The notes: a model not told the origin generated them from the letters alone. Shown: positions 23,256 through 34,702, counted from the stretch's first letter. The stretch is 64,000 nt of DNA from Phragmites australis (GCF_958298935.1 NC_084933.1:26188334-26252333); one strand, 5' to 3'. Numbers and translations: made by a program.

Positions 23256-24852
23256 TCAAATGCTCCGGCTGATTCGCGCGAGCTCCTTCTCCAGCTCCTC
23301 CAGGCCACCAACCTCCTCCAGCTCCTGCAAAATCAGATCACAGCCACACGCGTGCTGAGACGTCAGCGCAAGCGAGAAGCAGAGTGTGCTTTGTCCTTTG
23401 CAGATCACATGAGATCGCAGGCGAGGAGAAGGCATATCGATAGGCACCACTCACTCACCTTTGGTCCCAGGAACAGCCCATACGGCACGCTCTCATACTT
23501 GTCCATGTGGTGTATCTGCTTGCGACATCGCCGAGGAGCCCAGCCACACACACACAAAAGGGCAGTAAAAAATCTCAGTTCAAGTCGATACTGGCTAGTG
23601 GCAACTAGACGGTACTCAAGTTACGAGATACTCCTCGGCGACAGTAAATGGTCGGCGTGAGGTCGCTAGCTAGTTTCGTCGCCGTCGTACCTTGTGAGCG
23701 GCAGCCACTCGCCGGAAGTAGGGCACGTTGGCGATGGGGCCGACCGGGAAGCGGCGGTGGACCAAGCCATCGTGGACGAACATGTAGGCCATGCCGAACA
23801 ACGTAATCCCGAGGCCCTGTGGGAGGCAGACACGTGGCGGGTGAGATGCCGGTAGGATTCATGGCTGACGCCACCGTCCTGCAGCTGACAGGTGGGTCCG
23901 ACCGGCTAGACAGGTACAGAGAGAGAGAGAGAGTGGGTTTGGCTAGTCAGTGGCTTACGGCGCCGAAGCAGAGGCCGGGAACGAGGCCGCGGTGGAAGAA
24001 GCCGTAGGCGAGTAGGCAGATGGCCGGCACGGCGTTGATAATGGCGAACACGTCGTTGAGCTCGAAGGGGCCCTCGCGCGGCCGGTGGTGCGACTCGTGC
24101 ATGTTCCACAGGGAGGCGTGCCACAGCGCCCGGTGCGCCCACCGAGCCCAGAACTCCATCCCGACCTGTATGTACACCGCGCGCACCGCAAAATTAGCTG
24201 ATTTCCTTTTCAAAAGACGTTAACAGCAAGAGAGTTTTCGAAGCGAGTGCCGCGTACCGCCGCGCCGACGGAGAGCGCAAACGTGCCGAGCATCTCGGTC
24301 ACCGGCACCTCGCCGCCCTGCAGCAGTTCATGGACGAGTAAATTTCCAGCATCGTTCAACCATTCACACACTTGCGGCTACGTCTTCGCCACTTACTAGC
24401 AATAGTAGCAATGAGAAAAACAGGAAAGGGGCAAGCAAAAGTTGACGTTACACTACCTCCATTTGCCAGCTGAAGCGGTAGTACACGGCGGCGACAGCCA
24501 TGGAGGTGACCCCGAGGCTGGACATGACGGCGGCCACCAGGTACGTCCGCCTCTCGGACTGCTTCTGCTCCTTCCTCTCCGCGATGCGCCGCGCCGCCGT
24601 GGCCCTCGCCTCTTCCTCCAGCGCCGGCGTAGGCACCGGCACAGGCACCGGAGCCGTCGGGCGCTCCGTGTCCTGCGGCACGAAGCACGTGACGGTCTCG
24701 AGCCCGCGGCGGCGCGGGGTCCTGCTGGTGAGTGGCGAGAACAGCACCGCCCGCCCGCCCAGGGTAGTCACACTGCGGCGCGAAGCGGCCGCGAGCAGCG
24801 GGTTCTTGGCGGCGAAGCTGGTCATAGCAGCGCCGGAGAGACCGGCGGCCAT
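23256..24852 (-). CDS. BCH: Beta-carotene 3-hydroxylase, non-haem di-iron, plastid, six exons
   Basis: Minus-strand exons are 24457-24852, 24258-24317, 23959-24165, 23691-23816, 23459-23515 and 23256-23324. All have GT..AG introns in phase 0 and encode 304 residues. The enzyme hydroxylates beta-rings of beta-carotene to beta-cryptoxanthin and zeaxanthin. An N-terminal Ser/Ala/Arg-rich region (about 1-60) is a plastid transit peptide candidate, and membrane helices follow. All four histidine iron-binding motifs are present: HRALWH (163-168), HESHH (175-179), HDGLVH (236-241) and HKIHH (262-266). The chosen ATG is the first in the frame. The C-terminus ELEEVGGLEELEKEL is the family end. Its relatives include maize crtRB1/HYD and rice BCH/DSM2. 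No damage is visible. Confidence 0.95.
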
Positions 24853-25429
24853 GGCTCGGCTGGCGTTCTTTGTGACGAGCGCCTCCCGTGAGTGCACTTT
24901 CTGGGGATGTTATAGATGGACAGGAACCGAGCGGGAGCCGGGAGAGCGTGACCGCGCCGGGGGTGGGGGGGGGGGGGGCGGGGCGGGGCAAGCTCCTTAA
25001 GACCTCGAGTCGCCGAGAGGCTCGCTTTGCAACGCGTGTCAGGAGGAAGCAGCGGAGGGATTGGACTGCGCTTCTCACTGGTTCGGAAGGGTCCAAGTCA
25101 TGGAGAGGCTGAGATCTGTTGCTTGCCGGCCGATTTTGATCGAACGGCCCGAATTGCTTAAGCATGAAATTTGCTGTGGTATGACTAACAATGTTGATTA
25201 GAGGAGTTGAATTGCTGTCTTATATTTTTTTTTAAATTAATGGTCTTCTTTTATTATGGTTATCCAATGTCTAAATAAAGCGAAAATAAAACTAGAGAGA
25301 AATAAGTTGCTATAAAAATTTCTAAGGAAGAATACAATTCTCGTAGATGTATATAAACTCTAGGTTTTATTGATACTTATTCTATAATTCATTGTTATAA
25401 AAGATAGTAACTTAAAGGAAGAAATCTTT
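24853..25429. other. Upstream region of the beta-carotene hydroxylase gene with a G-rich tract
   Basis: The plus strand at 24959-24989 has about 14 consecutive Gs plus two GGGG clusters, that is C-rich on the coding strand, roughly 110 bp before the ATG. No clear TATA box is seen. Beyond 25170 the sequence becomes AT-rich. Confidence 0.4.
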
Positions 25430-26480
25430 GATCTAACAAAAGAATCATTAGAAGAAAAAATTCTCCAAGTTAATGATTTAAAGGCAAGGAAATTCAAGAC
25501 TCATTTGTATATATTTGTATGTAAATTTTATGCTTCTAGCAACAAAAAATAATAATTTTTCAATGTAAGAAAATTTTAGCTTATCAACCAAAACAAAAAT
25601 CATAACTAAAAAGAAAAAATCGTAACAAAGCAAGGGGGTAAAAAAACAAAAACTGGAAGATGATGAATACACGCATAAAAGGAAATATACACTTAATTTA
25701 TTTAAAGGTTATCTCTCTTTTTGGTAAATTACAAGTATTTTTCTTATAAAAAAACTTTCAACTATTACAAAAGTTAAGTTCTCCTCTCTCGTTTCCTCTA
25801 AAACCCTAACGTACAAATTCAAGTGGTTGGCTTAACTCTCTTACACAACCCTACCCCTCTATTTATGGGTCTAAGAAGGCAACTAAGTCTTTAAGTTCTT
25901 AAATACCCATCTCTTTCAATGATCTCCTATTTACCATCGGAGTATTTTGGTTTATTTTTTCTCTGTCCATCGAACGGACGTGGCTTTCTTATGACTTACC
26001 TTCACCTCGATGTAAGCTTCGTTATGATATCACGCGCACTCTATTTGTCTACGATTTTGAGGCTAAACTGCAAAAATACCTTGCATGCTTCTCAAAGTGT
26101 GACTCACTGTCACTTACTTAAGCCTAAAACAAGTATTCCGATATTGATGCGTGTACTCCGTCTTGCGGTCTTGATTACCGGTAAGTCTCTCCCGCTCCTG
26201 ATTTCTCAAACCGTATTGTCACTTTCACCGCATCTCTTTCACTTGACTTTGTTAACATGCCATCTTCATTTAACTTTACACGCTTTGCTTGACTTACACA
26301 TGCACAACTAAGATCACCCTTAACTCTGCCTAACCTCCTCGATCGTCTAGCACTAAGTATCCTGCTTAGCCCCGATATGCGACGAGATGATCTGCACAAC
26401 ACTAGATAATAAAACACATATCTCCAACTTCTTCTCCAGTTAGTAGAAATCAAAATCTTTGCTAAAAGAGACATCTAAAA
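25430..26480 (+). repeat. Dispersed repeat, copy A
   Basis: Collinear with 62560-63650 (same strand) and 57630-58790 (opposite strand). Shared landmarks are a CTATTTATGGGTC-like segment, CTTCTCAAAGTGTGACT, GTGTACTCCGTCTTGCG, TCCCGCTCCTGATTTCTCA and CTTTGTTAACATGCC. It is non-coding and probably an LTR or untranslated internal part of an LTR retrotransposon. Confidence 0.65.
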
Positions 26481-26553
26481 AAGAAACATGAACGTCAAAT
26501 ATTCCGGTGTTTAATCCTCTCTGGAAATATTTGTTTGATGTGCCTATCATTTT

Positions 26554-26843
26554 ATCACCGGACCATCCGGCGTGTGTATCTCCACCAGATAAACCTCTCC
26601 GCAAGAAATAGTCTGTCGTATTCTTCGGTGTTCACACCCTCCATCACTGGATCATTCGGCGTATAGTATTCACCCCAGACAAGTTCTGTAAACTCTCTGG
26701 ACAAATTAGTTTGGCGTGTACTGCTGTCCAACGCCGAACCATCTGGCGCGCACTTCAACTTTTGCTTCTGAGTTGAAATGCTCTGAGTAGCGCCGGATCA
26801 TTCGGCACTTTCAAATATTTGGTACCGAATCATCTGGTGTGTG
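26554..26843. repeat. Degenerate array of palindromic CCGGA..TCCGG units (array 1)
   Basis: There are five occurrences of a CACCGGANCATCCGGCG-like core, spaced irregularly about 30-95 bp apart. It directly follows repeat copy A. The individual cores are mutated but stay recognisably dyad-symmetric. Confidence 0.65.
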
Positions 26844-28263
26844 TATTTTTTTCTGAATTTAGAGAAAAATATCAACTATATTTTATTTGCAACTTTATTA
26901 ATCACGATCATAATTACAACACATATACATAATTATATAATCTCACAAATCAACCAACTAAAATAACAACTCGATCACTTTTCGTACATAAACCAAAACA
27001 CATTTTAATTTGATTTCTCAACTGTCTATTTTATGACGCAGCAGTTTTGTGTGACCTATCGCACGTCGGCAGGAGTTGATTTGTAGCAAACTTCGGCGAT
27101 CCAGTTAGCCAACGCAAGTGACCTCTTCCCCCGTTACGATAAGTCGTGTTGTCACACGAATCAAACACTACATAAATTAGCATCTGCGCGCACATAGGTC
27201 AATATTTTAGCGGTTCAGTACTCTTCTCACTCGCGTCCTGTGACTCGTCAGGATGATTTACCAGTGCAGAGCACTAACAGTCCAACACCACAGTACAAAC
27301 GCGAGGCCAGGCCTGCAGGATCCGGCCGGTTTGTACGTGTGCAGCGGCAGCACCGGTGAGTTGTTCTGCGGCCGAAGGCAGCAACACGTTCTTGCCTTCC
27401 CCGCCCTTCTCTGCTTGTCCGGGAAGCAGCCCACGAGGCCACGAGAACTCATGCCGTTGGGGGCGGGCAATTTGGACCCCAGCCTCGTCAGGTCTTCGCC
27501 GCCACGAAATGGAGTCAGAAAAGTGCACCGGGAAACGAAAGAAAGCAGGATAAAAAAAAAAAAAACGCTGCACAGAAGCAGCTCGGTCGGTGCAGAAGGA
27601 AGGGTGGTCGTCGTCTGATGGAGATCCTTCCCCTGTTCTTCACTCACTCGCACGGAATGTTCTCTTGCTGTACGCATCAAACATGGCGCGATACGTCGGA
27701 CGATAGGAAGCTGCGGCTTTGGCGCTATCAGAGTGTGATTGGTTGGGACAAGCATTCACGACCCTGTAAGCCGGGCGGCCCGTTTAGCTGATTTCTCTTG
27801 ATTATTATAGAATATATATATACAGTACTATCAGAGTATATACTTTGTACTATAATTACCATATAAATAAACTAGATAGACTCATTTATCACTATAAGTA
27901 TACTTATATACTTATTTTTAAGAGGCTCTAATATAAACTAGATAAAAATTTGAAAAGAACTCTATCAATCTTAATAAATTTTGATAATACCTTACATAAA
28001 ATATAATACACTTAAAAATGTGCAAACAAACTCAAAAATATACGTATTACTTAGATGATCTTATATACTCATATGCTCCATATACATATTATATATCACA
28101 TGAGATACTCATATGTTATGAGATATGTACGTGGGGTACCAAATATGTTATATATATACACACATACACAAAATTACACTACTTCAAATGACTGAGTAGA
28201 GGGGTATTTATAGCCTCAAATCCGTGCACTAGTCATTAACCCAACGACTCTAAAAAACAGTTA
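26844..28263. other. Intergenic, repeat-derived, nothing recognised as coding
   Basis: A GC-rich island at about 27240-27760 contains overlapping frames on both strands, the longest being 165 codons on minus. None resembles a known protein, and a poly(A) run at 27552 suggests retro-derived sequence. The remainder is AT-rich. Confidence 0.35.
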
Positions 28264-29012
28264 ACACCAGATGATCTGGTGAGAACAGTTGTACTAATAC
28301 CGTATCGTCTGGTGAGTATACTCTCACAAACTAGCCGTTGGAATCTCACTCAAACCTCTGTGAACACCGGACACTTCGATGTATACTTAATCTCCATCAC
28401 CGGACTATCCGATGAGTTATCCTGAGCCATTTGAGTCTTTTCTTATTCTCTGTGTAAATTACTCCGATGTATGCATTCTGGCACATCACTTCATCACCGG
28501 ACTATCCGGTGAGTTATCTTCAGCCAACCGAGCCAATACATCTCTCTCTGGAAATAATGTTCCGATGTTACACAACCTTCATCACTAGACCATCCGTTGG
28601 ATTGAACTTTGTTCTGTTTCTTGGCACTGTTTATTGTCTGTTGTATTGTCAAGTGTTCACTCCATTCACACAGAACTATCCGATGGGTTGAACCTTCGAT
28701 CTTCAGCGGCTGCATCCTTCTCTGGTAATAATATTTCGGTGCATTCATTCTTCTCAACACCAGACTATCCGGTGGGTTGAGAATTCTCTTCTTTTTTATG
28801 AAAATGCTCTGGTGCAACTACCAATAATCACCAGACTATCTCGTGAGGATTAACCTTCATTCTTCAGCACATCATCTTCTCTGAAAGAATTTGCTCCGAC
28901 GAGCACTCTGCTCAAACACCAAACCTTCTGGTGAGGTTTTTATGCCTCTCTCCACTTTGCCGAATATACTCTGGTGTGTTCAACACCCAGAGCACCGGAC
29001 TATCCGATGAGG
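28264..29012. repeat. Degenerate array of palindromic CCGGACTATCCGG units (array 2)
   Basis: About eleven cores related to CACCGGACTATCCGGTGAG occur between 28266 and 29010. Those between 28398 and 28829 are spaced mostly about 88-96 bp. The intervening sequence has recurring TTCAGC and TCTCTGG(A)AATAAT motifs, so the unit is a tandem repeat and not only a scattered motif. Confidence 0.75.
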
Positions 29013-29384
29013 CAAATCTTCTTAAGACTTCTCTAATTTAATCTAACTTTGTCCCGGCTGTGATAGCTTCTTCATGTATTGCATCTATGAAAGCTACTAA
29101 CATATATTCTTGACAGACATATTAGTCTCATTGACTATATTGTCATTAATAAAAAAATCACAATCATGATTTAATTAGATCATTTTCGCTACACCTACCA
29201 CTAAATGGTAATTTTACCTTGACGAGACACACAAGTAACAAACCTAGAGTTTGATCCATGATAGGTAAAAGGTACAATCACCTCAAATAACGATCCAAAC
29301 AAGGCTTGGTTCTCCTACGTGACTTAGTTATTACCTTATGATACGATTGGTTGCTAATATGGATCTTATCTGTTTGAACTGTAT
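29013..29384. other. Intergenic, nothing recognised
   Basis: AT-rich sequence following the palindrome array, with no coding or RNA gene supported. Confidence 0.35.
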
Positions 29385-29640
29385 ATGTAGGATAAGGGGA
29401 AGTAAGTTGAGTAGAGTTATATTACTTGAAAAGAAAATTATTTAATTGGTTGTATCTGTCTGAACAAACTGAGCTGAGTTTCTGTTTGGTTGGTCGAATT
29501 TGAGACCGCAAGAGTATATGCAATAGTTAAGATTGTAATTGGTTCATCGTATGAAGATGATTTTATGACTGATAAATTGATCCACCTACATGAGCGGCTT
29601 ACATCTGTCGAGCTAGGTTACAGATGTATATTTATAATCG
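29385..29640 (+). repeat. Dispersed repeat family D, copy 1
   Basis: Collinear with 36655-36960. Both carry TTGGTTGTATCT(G/A)TCTG, then a CTGAGCT(G/A)AGTTTCT(G/A)TTTGGTTG segment, a TTTGAG(A/G)C(C/T)GCA segment and a distal GATGATTTTATGACTGAT/GATGGTTTTGTAATACTGAT block. Confidence 0.55.
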
Positions 29641-30178
29641 TTAGACTACAAGCTTAAATAGTACATATGAGTAAGTAAATATTTTTTTTTATGAGATTAT
29701 ATATATGTGTGTGTTGGATTGCTCCTAAAGAGACAACCAATCAATCCCTTAGTGCTCGGAGTAAATGCAAAAAAATTGACACATATAAATTGTTGTATTG
29801 TGAATTTGTCTGCGGGCGTAAATTTCCTCGCCTCTATTCTCTCAGAGAAAATGACACTCTAGAAACAAAATAAAAATTTGGATAGTGGGTTATATATTCA
29901 CGCCAATCAATCGATAATTCAACCGGAGGTAATTTTCTCAATACATCAAAACTTGTCAAGATAGCAGCTTTCTATCGCAAAAGTTTGAAATTTTCTGTAC
30001 CGTCTATGGACCTACCACATCGAACTTTGTTTTCGTATGATGACTACCTCCGACAAGTTGCAGATACTCCATAGCTGCAGCACGACCTATGGTAGACCCA
30101 TAAGACACTAATTATTATGTGATCAATCTTGAGGGCTGCTTTGAGAATCCTTTTGCTCTGGAAGAGAACAGATTAATT
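29641..30178. other. Intergenic, nothing recognised
   Basis: AT-rich, with no supported feature. Confidence 0.35.
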
Positions 30179-30451
30179 CCGTTTGGATAGGGGTTTTTTT
30201 TCAGTTTTTTCTGAAAAAATCAAAAGCTATTTAAAAGGTTGGTTTTTTTCTCGATTTTTTTTTGTGATTGAGGAAACGGTTGTGATTGAAATAAACTAAA
30301 AGCTAAGAAGCAAGTTCTAACTGATTTTTCTAGCTTTTGCGTGTGTTGAAAAGTTAAAAATTCATTATAAAAATCAACAACTAAATTAACAATTATAACT
30401 ATTTTCTCAACTAGCTAGAAGCTTCGAAGTCAAGTCTGTCCAAACGGGCCC
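30179..30451. mobile_element. MITE with GTTTGGA termini
   Basis: The left end CCGTTTGGATAG and the reverse complement of the right end (CCGTTTGGACAG) form terminal inverted repeats around about 270 bp of non-coding DNA. The superfamily is undetermined because no clear target duplication is seen. Confidence 0.5.
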
Positions 30452-31427
30452 TAAAATCTTTCAACAATCAACATATATGCGCCCTAAAACAAACAATCAA
30501 CGTATATGCTCAAATTAATAATGGACTCCTGTAGGGTCAGTTGGTTACATTTGCTTCCTATGTTCTCCACATATGCAACACAAGCTACAGGGTGGTGTGA
30601 CCTGCCAAGCTAGGTCGAGGTACAGTATTTTTTTTAATATTTAAGTGGTGCTATGTGACAAATGATTTCACTTGGATGGCACTGGCAAAATTATTTTTCT
30701 CATGTTTTGCAAGACAAACAAATCTACACATGCCCAAATTAGCAAAAACCACTAGCAGCAATCCCTTAATAAGCATGGAACAATTTTTTTTTTCTCCGGA
30801 CTTATGTTGTTCCTCTTATATTCCTTGCAATCCATTGTTCCAAACAAAACCAATGCTCATTAGAGACAGAGTGAGTCATGTGCTGCCACATGGCCATGAT
30901 CTATTTCCATTTCCCCTATTGCTTGTTTTAAATAAGATGTGTTTGAAAATACCATGAATCAAAATTTGGATGATAAAGAAGTGCTTGTCTCTTAAGGTAG
31001 CTATTGCATTGCCTAATTTCTTTTATTATGACGGCCTTAAATTAAATAATTTTAATTCATTTAAAGGAGTTCCATTGGCATTTCATTTCGCTCTATATCA
31101 CATATTACATCATATAATCCGGAAAAAACTATCAACTCTAAATATATTTCAGGCCAGCAACATACTGACAAGATCCTTGATATATATAGTATGAGTCCAA
31201 CCCATAATTCAATTTCCCATATATCTTGTGCTTGGCAGCAACAATTAACAACAGATATTTGAAACACCCTTGCAATACTGCAGGACCAAATAAATACGAA
31301 CACGTTTAAGTATACACACCGAGCAAAAGCAGAACACAGACCATTCGAACACAATACTGTGATGAAAGCGTGTACATGCACATGCATGCAGTCATACTCC
31401 CTTGCGGATTAGCAGTGTCGATATCTA
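30452..31427. other. Intergenic and 3' flank of the SPIRAL1-like gene
   Basis: No coding gene is recognised. The part next to 31427 is the probable 3'UTR of the minus-strand gene. Confidence 0.4.
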
Positions 31428-31941
31428 TCATTTCTCATGCTCGTCTCCGAAGAGAAATCCAAGCGACGACGGCCCTCCTGGTGCACAGCGTACCCTCGTA
31501 GATGGTCGGTCCTAAAACACGAGGTTGGAACATAATCAACATATATATGCAGCTCATGTTATGTCACATCTGAACTCCACACGCAGATGCATGTGTTCGT
31601 CTCAGCAGTCAGCATACAGTAGCAACTAGAGTACTGGTAGCACTACTCACAGTGATAAGAAGCCCGGAGTTGTGGCTGGGTTGCCTAGTATGGTAGACGT
31701 TGCAAGCAGGTCTCTGCGATACTATCGGGTTTGAGTCTTGTTTCGTTGGAGGAGCAGGATGTGGTTCTCGATCCGCTTCGTCTGCGATCATCTTGTCATC
31801 CTTGACGCTGCTGTTGTTATCAGCTGGAGTCTTCTCGGTTTCTTGGTTGGATTTGGCCGGGTGATATGGGGTGATTTCCTCCGGCTCGAAGAGGTAACCG
31901 AGCGAGCTCCGGCCACCCCCGTAGCTCCCTCCTCTACTCAT
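31428..31941 (-). CDS. SP1L: SPIRAL1-like cortical microtubule protein, two exons
   Basis: Exons 31651-31941 and 31428-31511 flank a 139-bp GT..AG intron (phase 0) and encode 124 residues. The N-terminus [18 protein letters not shown] and the C-terminus [15 protein letters not shown] are the paired SSLGYLF repeats that define SPIRAL1/SP1L proteins. DRPSTRV just before the C-terminal repeat is also conserved. The middle (about 25-80) is Lys/Glu/Asn-rich, low complexity and divergent. Family members bind cortical microtubules and promote anisotropic cell growth. The ATG at 31941 was chosen over the upstream in-frame ATG (32100) because the family starts MxRGxS(Y/F)GGG; the 53 upstream codons look like 5'UTR. 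Confidence 0.92.
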
Positions 31942-32560
31942 CTTCTTCCTCCGGTCCTTTTTCCCGTCTCTCTGTGTGTTTGTGGGGTGTACGACTAGTG
32001 CTGCGCTGTGAGTTTGTGTTCTGATCTCTGGTGTGTAAGTTGGTGTATGACTAGAGCGTGATGTGAGTGTCGAGCACACAGGACACATCACACGATCCAT
32101 TGATGGGTCAACAACCAGATGAACTGATCCTACACGTTGGTTGCTTCTATTGCAGTTTCGCTCTTTAACTTTTGTTTTCTTTTCTTAATGAATTGGCCCG
32201 CAGTCTTTCTTTGTGTCCTCGAAAAAAAAAAAGCGGCTCAAACGTAGTTTCGGGGCTGTCAAATTCATCGCAATCTTTCTAAACAAATCCCTTTGATAGA
32301 CATATTTTCATAAAGCCTTTTCTTTAGGATTTTTTTTTTTTGAGGCCACCCCAAATGCAGTTTGGCTCTGCCGCACTTCGTGATCCGATCCCACAGACGA
32401 CGTATCCTCCAAAACTTTTTAAAAAAAGCGCTAGCAGATCATACCAAAACTCTGCAGTTTCGCTCGTTTGGTGTATTGTCCTGCAAACAGGGGCTGTTCA
32501 TGAATAGTGCAGCCAGTTGAAGAACTGAACGTGCGGTTCTTTACGATTCCCATGGTACAT
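31942..32560. other. Upstream region of the SPIRAL1-like gene
   Basis: This contains its 5'UTR and promoter by position. No clear TATA box is seen and no other gene. Confidence 0.4.
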
Positions 32561-32626
32561 AAGCTCACTGTTCATGATTCCCATGGTACACTACACCATA
32601 ACCTTGAAATCATGAACAGTGAGCTT
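32561..32626. repeat. Short perfect hairpin (19-bp stem)
   Basis: AAGCTCACTGTTCATGATT at 32561-32579 is exactly reverse-complemented at 32608-32626, with a 28-nt loop. A 15-bp direct repeat GATTCCCATGGTACA overlaps the left arm (32545 and 32576). It may be a MITE remnant or a hairpin-RNA source. Confidence 0.6.
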
Positions 32627-33263
32627 GTCCCAATCACTAGTTTGCGAATCATAACTAACTAGTAAGTGTATGACAAAAGAAGACTAAAAAAATTAGTTTG
32701 ACCGATTTTATGCATTTCAATATTTATTTATAAATTTATCAATATTTAACACATTCATTTAATTATAGAAAAAGCAATGTTACTCTCATGTATGCACATA
32801 ATTTTAACACGTAGACAATAGTAATACAAACTTAACTAAATCTGTTTCATATTTTTTCGAGTTTTAAATATTTTCTTATGCATTTTAGATTATTTCAATC
32901 GATGTATTGATATAACCATTATTACTTTCACTATTCTCTGAAATTTTGCAAAAAATATTTATACGTGCACATATGTATACATATACATATGCAAATATGT
33001 ATATGTATTCATATATACATACATACATATACGTGGGACTATATGAACAATAGATACAGTAAGTTGCTCTAGAACTGCTTCAAATCTTGGCCATTTAATA
33101 TATGTAATTAGACTACTGTGACGGTATAGCGCCTTCTCGAAAGATCTTGGGCTCTTGGCTCTTGCTTACTCTGCTACTGCTATTAGGCCACTGGTGTTTA
33201 AACTCGTTCCTAATTGCCGTCTTTTCGCCAATCGCTAGCAGGTGATGCGTTTATAAACTCATG
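32627..33263. other. AT-rich intergenic with TATATACATA microsatellite-like stretch
   Basis: An alternating ATACATAT tract occurs at about 32970-33035. No gene is seen. Confidence 0.4.
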
Positions 33264-33475
33264 GTGCGACTGACATTTGGGCCATCTTATGCCATCATGC
33301 AATCAGCAGAGTTTAGCCGTGCTTGGAGAATTTGGAGTCCAGATTGTGTAGGCAACTAGTAAGGTCTTATTTGGTAGAATATATAGATGAGGTCTCATTT
33401 GTACTTTGCAATTTAGGGCGACCGACATTTGGGGCCGTCTTATGCCATCCTCCAGTCGTTTAGAATTTAACTTAG
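33264..33475. repeat. Diverged local duplication
   Basis: A segment starting GCGACTGACATTTGGGCC at about 33266 recurs as GCGACCGACATTTGGGGCC at about 33418, with TCTTATGCCATC and GAGTTTAG/GAATTTA following in both. The two copies are about 50 bp long and about 150 bp apart. Confidence 0.5.
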
Positions 33476-34455
33476 ATAAGAACTTTTAAGCCAAAAGAGA
33501 ATCATTTCTCCGGAAGAGTCTGGATCAGGAGAAGCTCTACGACCTTACTGTCTCACATCGGTAAAGCGAAGGTATACCGCATACAGCTTGAGGCTGAAGC
33601 CTGAAAGTGACCATTGATTTCGGCCCGGCAACAGAAAGATTGGATGTGCGCCAGTGGAGCAATGGTGGTGGTGGGGTGGCTTTAGGCCCGTAGCGCTCTC
33701 CGGGCCCGGCCGACCTCTCCAATCACAGCTAAATCTGTTTTTGCCGTGGCCACTGTTCACGGTATCGTTCACGGCAACTACAAATCAGAAGAGTATAGAA
33801 CTTTATCTGAAAAAACAAATAACAAATCAGAATTCAGAACAAGCTGGCGGGATTGATAACAGAAGTCTCACGTTTCGAAACGACATGCAAACGGGGTACG
33901 GTGATGTAGATTTTCTCTAAGAATGGTAAAAGAACATGAAAATGGGTAAATAAGCAATCTGTAAACTGATAATGCGCCAGAAAAAATGGACGGTTGGTTG
34001 AAAAATGGTTAAACAAGCAACCTGTAAACCGATAGTGCATTATAAAATTGTATAGCTGTGTTTCGTCCGAACTTAAAAAAGGCATGAAGACAACCCGTTG
34101 GCTGGCTTTGTGGCTATCTCAACAAATCAAAATACAGCGGTATCTGTATCAACTAGAGCTGCACAAAAAAGAGCAGAAAGGGGGGCACGTCGTATCTCAT
34201 GAGATACAGATTCTTCCCTCGAAGACAGGCGTACAAACAGACGTAATGAGACGTGAGTAACAACTAGATTTGTACCTATCACTTCGGAAGGAGGTTATAT
34301 ATCATGCTCTAATATTTATTATAGGTAAATTGCAGTTTTTGTACTCTGTTATCTCTGAGGCGAAGCTCATGTTCTATCATGACTTAGCAGTAGTAACCCA
34401 TTTGAGTGCAAATACTTTGCAATTTTATATCCTGATGACCAAGAAAACGTTCAGA
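33476..34455. other. Intergenic and distal part of the snoRNA transcription unit
   Basis: No protein gene is recognised. If the snoRNA precursor extends beyond 34456, its 3' end lies here; further C/D-like boxes below 34440 were too weak to call. Confidence 0.35.
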
Positions 34456-34551
34456 TCATTGCTCAGTCGTATGAAGCATCTTCTCATGGATGCCTAAAGC
34501 ATCTCCGAAGTCTGACATGCGAAGTTTATTCATAATTCATCATCGCAATGA
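34456..34551 (-). ncRNA. C/D-box snoRNA candidate 3
   Basis: On the minus strand a 7-bp terminal stem (TCATTGC..GCAATGA) encloses a C box (GATGATGA) right after the 5' strand and a D box (CTGA) right before the 3' strand, giving 96 nt. The stem plus box geometry is that of C/D snoRNAs. I could not match its guide segments to rRNA from memory, so the target is unassigned. It is the third member of a tandem series transcribed from the promoter near 35106-35144. Confidence 0.65.
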
Positions 34552-34622
34552 CTAAAAAGTCAAAAGAAAGGTGCAAAAATTTAAAAAATTAAGATTCAAC
34601 TGATGAGAAGTACTTCTGCGTC

Positions 34623-34702
34623 GGATCAGAATGAAAATAGAGATGGTTATCAGTCACTGAAATTCAGAAACACGGACCAATCTTTTCTTCATCATATCCA
34701 TC
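34623..34702 (-). ncRNA. C/D-box snoRNA candidate 2, guide to 25S rRNA
   Basis: The minus strand has a C box (ATGATGA) followed by the guide TTGGTCCGTGTTT (34668-34680) directly before a CTGA D' box (34664-34667). The 13-nt guide is the exact complement of AAACACGGACCAA, a conserved large-subunit rRNA segment. By the box D+5 rule the predicted methylated base is the fifth nucleotide of that target, an A. Two terminal pairings are possible: GATGG/CCATC (34702/34642) or GGAT/ATCC (34699/34623, with a distal CTGA D box). The longer form has the usual C-D'-C'-D layout. Confidence 0.75.

Noticed and set aside
24356..25165. 269-codon minus frame overlapping the first exon of the beta-carotene hydroxylase
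   Set aside because: Different frame from the hydroxylase, low complexity, no motif; it runs through the C-rich upstream tract.
27258..27755. 165-codon minus frame in a GC island
   Set aside because: No recognisable domain, overlapping frames on both strands, and a poly(A) run within; not enough to call a gene.
33540..33600. Possible snRNA/U3 gene signals (ACGACCTTACT and a TCTCACATCGG upstream-element-like match)
   Set aside because: The two motifs are in the wrong order for a U3 gene, and the following sequence does not match U3 or any spliceosomal snRNA I know.
34261..34440. Further C/D snoRNA candidates downstream of the three called
   Set aside because: ATGATA- and CTGA-like boxes are present but no terminal stem could be paired.
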